A program made the position numbers and the translations under genes. From NCBI GenBank assembly GCA_021521415.1, contig JAIQDT010000001.1, positions 7,440,001 to 7,504,000 on the forward strand: 64,000 bases of DNA. Reading direction: 5' to 3'. This document shows positions 31,841 to 42,843 of the stretch, piece by piece; position 1 is the stretch's first letter, and every line of letters begins with the position of its first letter. This DNA comes from Bidens hawaiensis. Its lineage: Eukaryota; Streptophyta; Magnoliopsida; Asterales; Asteraceae. The notes beneath the pieces are model-generated. The model did no database searches, was not told where the DNA came from, and saw only the letters and a list, made by a program, of their open reading frames with translations.

Positions 31841-34114
31841 ATTGATAGTGTAATATTTATAAGAACAAATAATTTTACATTCACTAGAAGGTATTACATT
31901 GTTGTTTTTATTAAAACAAAATAACACACAACAAACAAAGTAAAATGTCAACTTAAAACATCTTTCTAACTTAAACCATTAAGCCAAAAAAATATATCAA
32001 TAAAAACTATATCATGATATATGAAGTCATAAAGTCTTGTATAATAAACAATCATCGAAATAGAAAGAAATGTCTTGTAATTTTTATAGTTGCAAAGAAG
32101 AAAACTAAAACCACCACAAAATCAAATTCATTGTATTGTTAATAAGAGAAATAAAGGTAAATATAAAACTCACAAACTTATAAACAAATCATAAATCTCT
32201 ATATACATCCTTGGATATTGCCAGTATTACACACTGGTGGAAAACATATAAACAACTTATAAATATAGACAACCATAAAATTTCATAACTCACATTTTAA
32301 ACCAACACAAATATTTAACATAAGTTTGTACCAAAATATTAAACATTTAGATTGTGTAAATAAAGACTTAATACTTACACAAACTTAATATACCTAAAAA
32401 AACGAAGACATAAACATGTTGTAATCATATTAGCCCACCATCAGCTTCTTCAACATTCCACCAAAAGAAAATCATTTTGCTTCACAGCTTGAAAAACAAA
32501 ATAATCAGGATACAATATTTTATAATATGGAACTTATTTGGAATATATAAAAAAATGATCTACAATCGGTTATAAAAAAATATATGGGTTTTATTTTAGT
32601 CATTCATCTTGAAATTTAAGCATAATTATAAAATTTAAAAATTAGTCAAATAAAAAAATGGAAAGTTTCCTGAGATTGGAAAGTATAAAAATCTTTTAAT
32701 TTTTATAAAGAACTTGTCAAATAATGTTTGCTGAGATTGTGATACAACTACAGTTAGATTATATCATTATTAATTGAAAAATTAGAATTATAGTATTTCT
32801 TAATATAATTTGGAATGAAGTTCACAAATACATACATGATTTGTATATGAACAAAAACATATAATTATACAAAAATCGTAATAAATAAATGTACAAGTTA
32901 TTATAAATAAATTTATAATTTAACTTTTGTTTTTTAGATATTAAATTTGTAGTTAGATATATAAAATCTAAGGTTTTGATTCAATTTTATGAATAAAAAA
33001 ATCAAACAATACAGTTGTATTGTACTAAATAATTTTGAGATGATTACAAAATATAAAAAAAGGGTTGGTTAATTAGTCAATTTCAAAATGTATGTAAAGG
33101 TTTTTGATTCTTGAAATATTACAATCGGGGGCTTATTTTAGACATTAGTTTTGACATTTAGGTATAATTAAAAAATGGTCAAATATAAAAAAAAAATAAA
33201 GTCTGTTGAGATTGAATACTATGGAAAGCTTTAAAAGTATGTATTTAATTTGTTACATTTTGTATTTGATCGGGTTTAAATACTTGAGTATTAACCATAA
33301 ATTAAGCCGTTATAGTGACTACTTAAAATTTGAAATTTAAATATAAATTTGAAATGATTAATTTCATTTCGTATTTATAAAACAACTTATTTTTATCTTA
33401 ATTTGAATTTCGAACAGAAGATTGAAATTATTAATTAAGGGGTTTATATATAGACAGTATAACCTGCTTGTGGTGCGCGCATATAATGTATATACGTGTG
33501 AACCCTCTGCCGGGCAAAAATGAAATTGCACTAATTTTGACGTTATTTTACTAATCTCGTGAAAATAACGTTAAAAGTGGCGGTAGGTTAATCATGCATC
33601 ATGTGGTGGCGTTGATAGCCGAAAGACAATAGTACATGCACCAATCAGCGGTGTCTCGATGATTGAGTGCTTTGTGCCTTATGTCCAAGGTTTGATGCAA
33701 AATTACTATCGAGCCGGGGGGGTCTCATCGTAAGCAGCATCTCTATCCCTATGAGGTAGATGTAAGGTTTTCTACATCATACCCTCCTCAGACCCTACCA
33801 TAGCTTTGCTATTGGTGGGATATACTGAGTACGATGATGATGATATTTAGACATTAATTTAACATTTAAGTATAATTAAAATTGGTCAAATATAAACAAA
33901 TAGAAAGTTGTTTGACATGGAAAATATGAAAAGTTTTAAATTCCATCGAGATTGGTCAAATAATGTTAGCTAAGATTTCAAGTAATTAAAATGATTATGT
34001 TAATTAATTTAAATATTATATAATTTGAATTTCAAATAGAAGATTGTTTATAATAACTAGCTTCATTTGAAATTTAAGCATAAAAATATATAAAAACTTA
34101 AATAAATAATGTAC
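31839..34114. other. AT-rich non-coding stretch with dispersed direct repeats
   Basis: No ORF over 60 codons. A unit with TTTTAGACATTA or similar, GACATTTAAGTATAATTAAAA, TGGTCAAATATAAA and GAAAGT...GAGATTG occurs at about 32585-32760, 33125-33245 and 33845-33990. Copies two and three both continue to AATTTGAATTTC...AGAAGATTG (33400 and 34020). A SINE-like unit lies between copies two and three. Confidence 0.55.
33640..33848 (+). mobile_element. SINE-like element
   Basis: About 200 bp ending CCTCCTCAGACCCTACC, TGGTGGGATATACTGAGTA and a (GAT)n tail. This 3' wording resembles the tail of the plant TS-type SINEs (recollection). A B-box-like GGTTTGATGC is at about 33690-33699. Flanking duplication not identified. 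Confidence 0.5.
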
Positions 34115-34334
34115 TGTTATAATATTAGCCCTAATTATAACAATATTTCTGAAGTAATAATTGAACTAAGAAATAAGTGAGTAAAGAAATATGAGATTTT
34201 TTACTTATACTGGATGCGTTTCTTCATCATATAAACATGGTATTTATAATAGCGATATAACTGTTCTGTATACTATTGTTCTGTGACAATAATGAAAAAG
34301 TGTCACACACCAAAAAGTGTCGGTGTTCATAACA
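34115..34334 (-). repeat. 3' LTR of Bianca-like Copia
   Basis: 220 bp, TGTTATGAACACC to TATTATAACA on the minus strand. It lacks 23 bp relative to the other copy, around 34281 (a GGGAGGAGGGGACATGAGTA-containing stretch in the 5' copy). Confidence 0.9.
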
Positions 34335-34348
34335 CTCCCCCTTGGATG
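34335..34348 (-). other. Polypurine tract of Bianca-like Copia
   Basis: Minus strand CATCCAAGGGGGAG immediately before the LTR. Confidence 0.8.
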
Positions 34349-34481
34349 ACACCTTTTCAAAACTTCAGGGTCTTGAAGTACTGCCTCATTAAAAACCTTG
34401 CTAAATAAAAACCCAATGGGAAAAAACTTTAGCTAAGGGAAAAAGAGTGCAGTGTATAGCTCCCCCTCAAATTGCAGGTCG

Positions 34482-37400
34482 TTACATTGTTCGTACATGA
34501 CCCATGCCAATATCATGAACGTGTTTCCTGAATGTTGTTGTGGGAAGTGCTTTTGTGAAAAGATCAGCTGAGTTGTTGCTGGACTGGATATATCTCTTCT
34601 CAAACTGATTGTCTTTAATAAGGTCCCGAGTATACTCAAAATATCTTGGTGGTATATGCTTTGTTCTGTCACTTTTGATATAGCCTTCCTTCATTTGCGA
34701 GACACAAGTTGCATTATCTTCATAGATAGGAGTTGGAGTTAGATCTTTCTCTAGTCCACAAGAAATCAATATGTGTCGTGACATAGATCTTAACCATACA
34801 CATTCTCTTGAAGCTTCATGCAATGCAATGACTTCAGCATGATTTGAAGATGTTGTAATGAGTGTTTGTTTCTGAGAACGCCCTGAAATCGCAGTTCCTC
34901 CATTCTTAAATACGTATCCAGTTTGAGATTTTTCTTTATGGGGATCAGATAAATAACCTGCATTTGCATAACCAACTAACCCTTCTTTTGAATCGTTAGG
35001 ATAAAATAAACCTAAATCAGCAGTTCCTTTAAAATACCGAAAAATATGTTTAATGCCATTCCAATGTCTTTTAGTAGGGGATGAACTGAATTTTGCCAAT
35101 AAATTAACTGCAAAAGCAATGTCAGGTCTTGTACAATTAGTAAGATACATAAGTGCTCCAATTGCACTGAGGTATGGTACTTCGGGACCAAGAATCTCTT
35201 CATTATCTTCGCAAGGACGAAATGGATCATTATCAACATTGAGTGATCTAACAACCATCGGTGTGCTTAAAGGATTTGCTTTGTCCATATTGAAACGCTT
35301 TAAGAGTTTCTCAGTATAAGTTGACTGATGCACAAGTATCCCATTATGCATATGCTCAATTTGTAAACCAAGACAATATTTGGTTTTTCCAACGTCTTTC
35401 ATTTCAAATTCTTTCTTTAAAAGAGCAATCGCTTCATTAATTTCCTTTTGTGTCCCAATTAAATTGAGATCATCAACATACATAGCTATGATCACATATC
35501 CTAATGTTGTCTTCTTGATGAAGACGCATGGACAAATAAGATTATTTGTGTATCCTTTGCTTATCAAATAATCACTCAAACGATTGTACCACATCCTTCC
35601 AGATTGTTTCAGTTCATACAAGGATCTTTGTAACTTTATGGAATACATTTCCTTAGGCTTTGAGCTTATTGCTTCGGGGAGTTTAAATCCTTCGGGAATT
35701 TTCATATAGATGTCACTGTCTAGTGATCCATACAAGTAAGCTGTGACAACATCCATAGGACGCATCTCTAAACTTTTAGAGACTGCTAAGCTGATTAAAT
35801 ATCTAAACGTAATAGCATCCATTACAGGAGAATACGTTTCTTCATAGTCAATGCCTGGCCTATGAGAAAAACCTTGAGCTACAAGTCTTGATTTATATCT
35901 TGTAACTTCATTTTTCTCATTTCGTTTTCTCATAAAAACCCATTTATATCCTAAAGGTTTCATTGAATTTGGTGTAATGACAATAGGTCCAAAAACCTTT
36001 TGATTATTTAGGGAATTTAAATCAGCTTGCATAGCATCTTTCCATTTGTTCCAATCTTTTCAATTTTTACAATCATCTACAGATTTTGGTTCAGGATCAT
36101 CATTTTCTTCCATGATATCACTTGCCCCTGAATAAGAGAATATATCATCAATATTTTCCATTTCATCTCGATCCCACATTATATGTGATTGACCATAGTT
36201 GATTGACAATTCCTTATTAGAATTATTTATTTCTTCCTGAGGGAAGTTTATATCATTTATTCCTTCCTGGGGGAAGGTTTTGTCAATCATTTCTTCCTTA
36301 GGGTCAATATCCCTTTCAGAGCCCTTTCTTTTTCTAGGATTTTTATCCTTTCAACCGATTGGCCTTTCACGTTTTAAACGTTTTTAGGATTCATGAGGTG
36401 CATTATTATTGTTTTGCTTGCTTGGAATCTCAACTCGAGCTAGAGCATTAGCAGCTGGTATATGAAATTTAGTGACCCTATTTATATCAGTAAATGCATC
36501 AGGTAACTGATTGGCAATTTCTTGTAGATGTATTATTTTTTGAACCTCTGTCTCACTTTGTTTTGATCTTGGGTCTAGGTGTAACAATGATGGTACACAC
36601 CATGATATATCTCTTTCTTGCTTTTGCATTTCTCCCCCTAATGCCGGGAATATTGTCTCGTTAAAATGACAATCAGTAAAACGTGTTGTAAATACATCAC
36701 CTGTTAAAGGTTCAATGTATCTTATGATGGAAGACGTTTCATATCCAACATATATTCCCAACCTTCTTTGGGGACCCATTTTTGTGCGTTGTGGTGGTGC
36801 AATAGGAACATACACAGCACACCCAAAAATTCTAAGGTGAGAGATATTTGGCTCATTTCCGGAAACAAGTTGTGTGGGAGAGTATTTATGATTTGCACTT
36901 GGTCTCACATGAATTAATGACCCAGCATGCATAATTGCATGACCCCAAATAGAAACAGGGCGTTTTGTCCTCATTATTAATGGTTTAGCTATTAGCTGTA
37001 GGCGTTTGATCAACGACTCGGCTAAGCCATTTTGTGTGTGTACATGAGCAACAGGATGTTCTACGACAATCCCCACAGACATGCAATAATCATCAAAAGC
37101 ATGTGATATAAACTCTCCTGCATTATCAAGCCTTACTCTTTTAATAGTATAATCAGGAAAATGTGCACGTAATTTGATAATTTGAGCAAGAAATTTTGCA
37201 AAAGCAACATTACGAGTCGATAATAAAGAGATATTAGACCATCTGCTGGATGCGTCTATTAAGACCATGAAGTATCTAAATGGTCCTCATGGTGGATGAA
37301 TTGGTCCACATATGTCACCCTGAATTCTTTCAAGAAACATTGGAGTGTCTTTATCGACTTTTAATGGCGAAGGCCTTGTAATTAATTTGCCAAGAGAAGA

Positions 37401-38014
37401 AGATGTACATTGAGACACTTTATCTATTTTGTGGATCTTTTGATCTTTCAGTGGATGCCCATGTGTATTTTCAATGATCCTTTTCATCATTGTGGATCCT
37501 GGATGGCCTAATCTGTCATGCCATAAGTTTATGATACCAGAATCACAACAATTTTCTTTGAATGTACTTGAGGCACATTTATATATGTATAATGTAAACC
37601 AGAATGGAACATTGGCAGTTTTTCCAATATCTTATCTTTGCTTATGATATGCAAATATTTTTCATTACTAACAGTCCTTGACTGAGTATCATATCCATTA
37701 TGATATATGTTTTTGAAACTCAACAAATTTCTTGTTGATTTTGGGGAAAATAGAGCATTTTCTATTTTGAGCTCTGTACCATTTGGTAATGCTAAATTAG
37801 CTTTTCCCACTCCTTCTATCAAGTTTGTAGGACCTGATATTGTATTGATGATCCCTTTTGTCGGTTTCAGTTTATGAAAATATTTTTTAGATCTAAGTAT
37901 AGTATGCGTGGCTCCACTATCCGCTATACATATATCTTCTTCATTTGTTTGATCTTGTGCTCCAGTGATTTTCATTTTAAATCTTGAAAGTATTAAGAAA
38001 AATAATAAGTGCAT
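34482..38014 (-). pseudogene. pol: Bianca-like Copia pol
   Basis: Protease at 38014-37529 (IADSGATHTIL active site). After a frame shift near 37560, the integrase zinc region leads into the core: QGDICGPIHPP, a TGA at 37286-37284 where Cys is expected, GPFRYFMVLIDASSRW, VRLDNAGEFI, HTQNGLAESLIKR. Further stops are at 36386-36384, 36353-36351 and 36062-36060. RT plus RNase H form a 516-codon ORF (36032-34482) with GYKWVFMRKRNEKNE, YSPVMDAITFRYL and catalytic MYVDD. The RNase H motif reads GYANAGYLSD where the lineage normally has GYADAGYLSD, a likely loss of the first catalytic Asp. The enzyme set would copy and insert the element, but not in this copy. Confidence 0.85.
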
Positions 38015-38154
38015 AACAAAGACATTATGATATTTTAATAAGAACTTTATTTATATGAAAAACAAATATTACATGAAGGAAACTACATAACTAAAGATAA
38101 TAAGAAACACACTTAATTATTGCATATAACTATTCTCGTCAAACAATATTTATT

Positions 38155-39194
38155 TCAGAGATCCACATCAAAGTCTTCAATGCTCAGATCAGCATTGAGA
38201 TCATCAAAATTATCAACATGGTTTACTTCTTTCTCTTTTCCTTTAAGATAGGCTATGTAAAATTCACACAGATGTGGAGCTGTGCGACAAGCCTTTGCCC
38301 AGTGGTTTGTACTTCCACATCTAAAACAGGGTGTGCCATTGTTTTCGGACCTACCAGCTTCATTCCATTTATTGTGGTGGTTGGAATTGGTATTGTGTGG
38401 GACATGATAATTATTGGCTCCCTGGTTACGACCACGGCCACGACCACGACCGTAAGAATTAGTGTTCCATTTGAATGAATTCTTACGATCATTAAAATGC
38501 CTTTTGTCAAAATGACCACGGCCACGTCCATGGCCTCGTCCACGACCTTGTCCCATTTATTACCATAATTTTTATGTGAATTTTTATGAGCAACATTTGC
38601 TTCTGGTATTGCTAATGATCCCGTGGGATGAGATTGATGATTTTTCATCAATAACTCGTTATTCTTTTCTGCTACAAGGAGAAACGCATTTAGTTCAGAA
38701 TATCTCCTAAAATTCTGCAATCGATAATGCGTTTGCAAGGTCATATTTGATACATGAAATGTGGAGAAAGTTTTCTCCAACATATCTCCCTCGGTAACAT
38801 TTTGCCCACAAAATCGGAGCGTTGAGCATATTCTAAACAAGGCAGAGGTGTACTCATTTACTTTTTTAAAATCTTGGAACCTGAGATTGTTCCATTCATC
38901 TCTAGCAGTGGGAAGTAGAACTTCCCTTTGATGGTCAAATCTGCTTTTTAAATCCTCCCACAAAATGCATGGATCCTCATAATTTGAATACTCAAATTGT
39001 AACATCTCATCAATGTGTTTGTGGAGGAAGACATCGGCTTTTGCCTTGTCTTGATCCCCGCTATTATTTCCCACTCTTATCGTATCCAAAACACCCATTG
39101 ATTTGAGATGTCGTTTGACATGTGCCGTCCATGACATATAATTATCTCCGGTGATATTGAGAGCCGGAAATTCAAGTTTAGCGATATTTGCCAT
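38155..39194 (-). pseudogene. gag: Bianca-like Copia gag
   Basis: ATG at 39194-39192 (MANIAKLEFPALNITGDNYMSW). The capsid domain (UBN2 style) includes ILWEDLKSRFDHQREVLLP and EKTFSTFHVSNMTLQTHYR. A frame shift near 38560 leads to a second ORF (38556-38155) with an Arg-Gly-rich segment (GRGRGHGRGRGHF), a CCHC knuckle (CFRCGSTNHWAKAC) and an acidic tail. The RG segment and knuckle would bind RNA. The longer minus-strand ORF starting at 39383 extends upstream of the proper ATG and is not used. Confidence 0.8.
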
Positions 39195-39770
39195 TTTATT
39201 ACTAAACACAAATAAGATAAATATTAGGATTACATACTTATTAAAATTGAAAGAAAATACAAAGGTAAAGCTATAAATAGATAGAGAAAAAAAAAGATTA
39301 AACTCTCTAGGTGGAAGATTACAAATTAAGAACAATAAGATTATCAGCATTATGGTAGTTAACATTAGAACTGGATGAATCATCTTGAAAGTTTTATCTT
39401 GGATAAACTTAAGAAGAAGAATGTTTGTTGTAAATGAAATGGAGTTGATAATTGGTTATTTATAGCGAAAATTTTAACCGTTTTACAACGGTTATATTAC
39501 CGTTTTATAATGGTAACATTACCGTTTGTATGTGTGTGTGTGTGTATATAATATTAATTATTTTAAAGTAAGATAATAAATAAGATATTATATAAAGTTT
39601 ATAAAATATAATTAGTATGCATAATAATAATAAGAATAGAATTGTTAGTGTACATATATCTAACTTCTAAAGGAAATATTAGTGTGCATATATAAATAAA
39701 AGTTAGAATAGTTATCAAATTTTAATAACAATGTTTATACACATTACTGCTATTACTTAGTATATGTATA

Positions 39771-39819
<49 letters not shown>

Positions 39820-39917
39820 AATTTACATAATTAAAGAAGTGTTTATGATGCTTATGTGGATGCCTTTGTGTCTATTACCTTTCTTGATTAGGATATAAGC
39901 GGCTCGTGCTGATAACG
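39195..39917 (-). other. Leader of Bianca-like Copia
   Basis: No ORF. 39470-39525 contains a cluster of AACGG/CCGTT cores in both orientations (about six in 55 bp), matching the MYB-type core AACNGTT or its half. An unusual primer region, ATCAGCACGAGCC, sits next to the LTR at 39901-39913 on the minus strand. Confidence 0.55.
39775..39818. repeat. (TA)n microsatellite
   Basis: About 22 copies inside the Bianca-like leader. Confidence 0.95.
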
Positions 39918-40160
39918 TGTTATAATATTAGCCCTAATTATAACAATATTTCTGAAGTAATAATTGAACTAAGAAATAAGTGAGTAAAGAAATATGAGAT
40001 TTTTTACTTCTACTGGATGCGTTTCTTCATCATACAAACATGGTATTTATAATACCAATATAACTGTTCTTTATACTATTGGGAGGAGGGGACATGAGTA
40101 AATAATTGGTGACAATAATGAAAAAGTGTCATACACCAAAAAGTGTCGGTGTTCATAACA
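39918..40160 (-). repeat. 5' LTR of Bianca-like Copia
   Basis: 243 bp; matches 34115-34334 nearly base for base apart from the 23-bp insertion and a few substitutions. Confidence 0.9.
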
Positions 40161-42843
40161 TGTACATTTTATTATAAAATTACATTGTTAACATAAATAT
40201 ACAATTCAAATAGTAGGGTGGAGTTATAATGAAAAGTTGAGTGTGTCTAAAAAGTGTAAGAAATAATCTAGTGTGTTAGATTTGGTGATCCGATGGTCTA
40301 GATGGAAAGTGTGTTTTGTAGGCAGTGTGTTCTATTTTAATACTTGTTTTATATATGGAAACCTTTTCGATCTATGATTATCATATTATAATCCAAATTT
40401 AAAACACAACACCAATAACGTATTAATCGATATTACAGTGTGTTTTAGATCAAAGTTTAAAAGCAACACCAAATTTTAATCCAAAATTAAAAGACAACAC
40501 CAAAAGCTAAAAAAACACTATCTTGAACATTATAAACTATATTCTGGTGTGCCTTAGATCCAAGAACAATAAACAAACTTATATAAAACACACTCACCCA
40601 TAACAATAACAACGAACAAAATAATTCGTCTATTCATGATTACAAAGAACAAAACACCATGAATAAGAAAAAAACACGTTGAATAACCAGTCACAACGCA
40701 CGAAGTGAAAAACCATGAACATCTATTTGAACTAAAAACCTATAACGTAACCATATAAAATTAGCATACGATTTTATATAGTTGACCCAAATTAGTAGGC
40801 TAAATCTTGGAATATTAAGGTTCATTTCAGAGACCATCAATCTGAAAGTTTAACCACATAAATTATAACCTAATTTCGAAACCTTTATATTACACAATAT
40901 ATATTCAATAAACATAACATAACAAATTAAACACTTGAATTCTATCTAGTGTCTTAAAGAGGTCAGATGCTACTTCTTAAACACGTAAAACACTGATCTA
41001 ATCCCCAAAGGGTTAGATCAATGAGTCCATAGGGTACGGGTCAAAACAATTACCAACTAACGATACAAGTCCAATCTCCCAAGTCCAATGACGACAACCT
41101 ACAAAAGAACCACTGTGAGCTCGTTATGGGAAGGACAAGAGGGGGGGTCTTCCTGTAACCACCCTCCGGCGTGAGAATAAGTACCGTTCTAAAGGAGATA
41201 AAAGCACTTAAATATTTAGAGTAGATCGTGGGGAGTGAATGAATACCTTGTGAAGATGACGAAGGTATTTATAGCCGAAGGGTTTGGGGAATATTATTGG
41301 TCCAGTTGTCCTTTTCCAGAAGATGCCTTTGTAACAACCTGGACACGTGTCCACATATGATAGGACGAGCTCAATTGCCATGTGCACGGTTATAACAAAC
41401 TCGCCACCCGTCATTTTCTCATTGGTTGTTACGTCACGTGCTTCCCAAAGAATGATCTTGGTAAATCTTCTAGAAGGAAGTTAGTTAATTACAATTGTTC
41501 CTCTGACGTCACCCTCTGGTCACCTTCGCGGGTGGGGATAATACCCTATGAATGACTTCTGAGGAAATCTGGGTTACCCCGTAGATAGTCTCTGGAACTT
41601 ATTCCTATCATTTCTCTGACTTAAGTTATGCGGGTGATTAACATGTTCCGCGGGTGACTTTTGAGGGAGTCCTCTTCCACCCGCGGGTAGTCTTTATGGG
41701 TATTTAGGTCTTTTTGCTACCCTACCTCTATAGCAACCAATATGAATGTCGGATTAAATATGAGGTGAAACACATGAACTATAACAATGTGAATCACCCA
41801 TAACAATAACAAGTTCGAGTTCTTCAATTATTGGAATTTACAACATACTACAACCTCAAAAGATCTTCAACAATTTAGAAACAAGTTTGTGTAATCTTAC
41901 ATTTATATATCACCCTTACTCGACCACCATCCTTCATATTTCCGGTGAACACCACCACACCCGCCACAACTCGTTCGAACTAACATATGAAAATGACCGT
42001 CACGATGAAAAATAGTTGTCGATACACACAACCCCCGATCGATTTGCTTGAAAAGGGCCGCAACCATCGCATGCAAAACCACTGGAGAAGATTGCACTGA
42101 TGGACACTCAACCTCCATGAAATTGATTGAATCTATATAACAATATTTGGTGACGAGGGTTGAGCTGGTTTGAGATCTACAGGTTTAAGATGGTGGTGCT
42201 TTTCTGACTATTCACATGACCATGAACTCATAAAATATGGCCGGAGAATGGAGCCATTGTCAGGAGAAGGAAGAATGGCAATGATTGACTGTGATGGATG
42301 GTGTTTTTGGCGGCGGTTCGTAGTGATTGCCGGCTAAAAGGGTTTTCTCTTTAATATCTCTACATGTGTGTCAAAATAAGGAACGCAGAAGACATCATGA
42401 TAGCTAGATTGATTTACTACATTAATTCAGATTTTATATCTAAAATTGAAAAGGTTCATTCATGACTATCCTACCCCACCTATATGTTATATTTCATTCA
42501 ATGGTTAAGATCACTTCCTACACTTTTTACAAAATATTGTCTTTTTATTATAACCTTACTCTCAAAAAGTATATTCAAATATCTTAAACTAAAGTCAAAT
42601 TTCAATATAAAAATGGTAATCCTGACATGTTTACTAAAAATGTTAATCATGATCAGTTAAGTAAAAAATGATGAACCTGACCGGCTCCTTTAACTAAAAT
42701 TGTATTTTTGACGTTGTTTGTCTATGAAAGTGGTCTTAAGTTCATCAAAGTAAATTAATACTTTACAAACACAACATATCATGAATCGCAATGCCTCAAA
42801 AGTAAACTAAAGTAACGGGAATACTAATAACAAAATCATATTG
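40161..42843. other. Non-coding region between two complete retrotransposons
   Basis: Only small ORFs (68 and 71 codons, minus strand) without recognisable content. See the possible DNA element within it. Confidence 0.6.
40205..42575. mobile_element. Possible non-autonomous DNA element
   Basis: The two ends are imperfect inverted copies over about 60 bp: left GGAGTTATAATGAAAAG ... CTAAAAAGTGTAAGAAATAATC (40217-40270), right (complement of 42575-42495) AGGTTATAATAAAAAG ... GTAAAAAGTGTAGGAAGTGATC. No transposase and no clear target-site duplication. The interior 40975-41740 has gypsy-LTR character (TATA-like GGCTATAAATACC on the minus strand near 41265-41277). Confidence 0.3.

Larger units (their letters stand above)
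34115..40160 (-). mobile_element. Complete Bianca-like Copia retrotransposon
   Basis: 6046 bp between TGTAC duplications (34110-34114 and 40161-40165). On the minus strand: 5' LTR (40160-39918), unusual primer region, 0.7-kb leader, gag (39194-38155), pol (38014-34482), polypurine tract, 3' LTR (34334-34115). Protein style is that of the Bianca lineage, judged by recollection. Coding is damaged by one or two frameshifts and at least four stops, although the LTRs are still nearly identical outside a 23-bp length difference. Confidence 0.9.

Noticed and set aside
31678..31951. Minus-strand ORFs rich in tyrosine or leucine
   Set aside because: Produced entirely by the (AAT)n microsatellite.
41903..42118. 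71-codon minus-strand ORF
   Set aside because: No recognisable domain, no supporting context.
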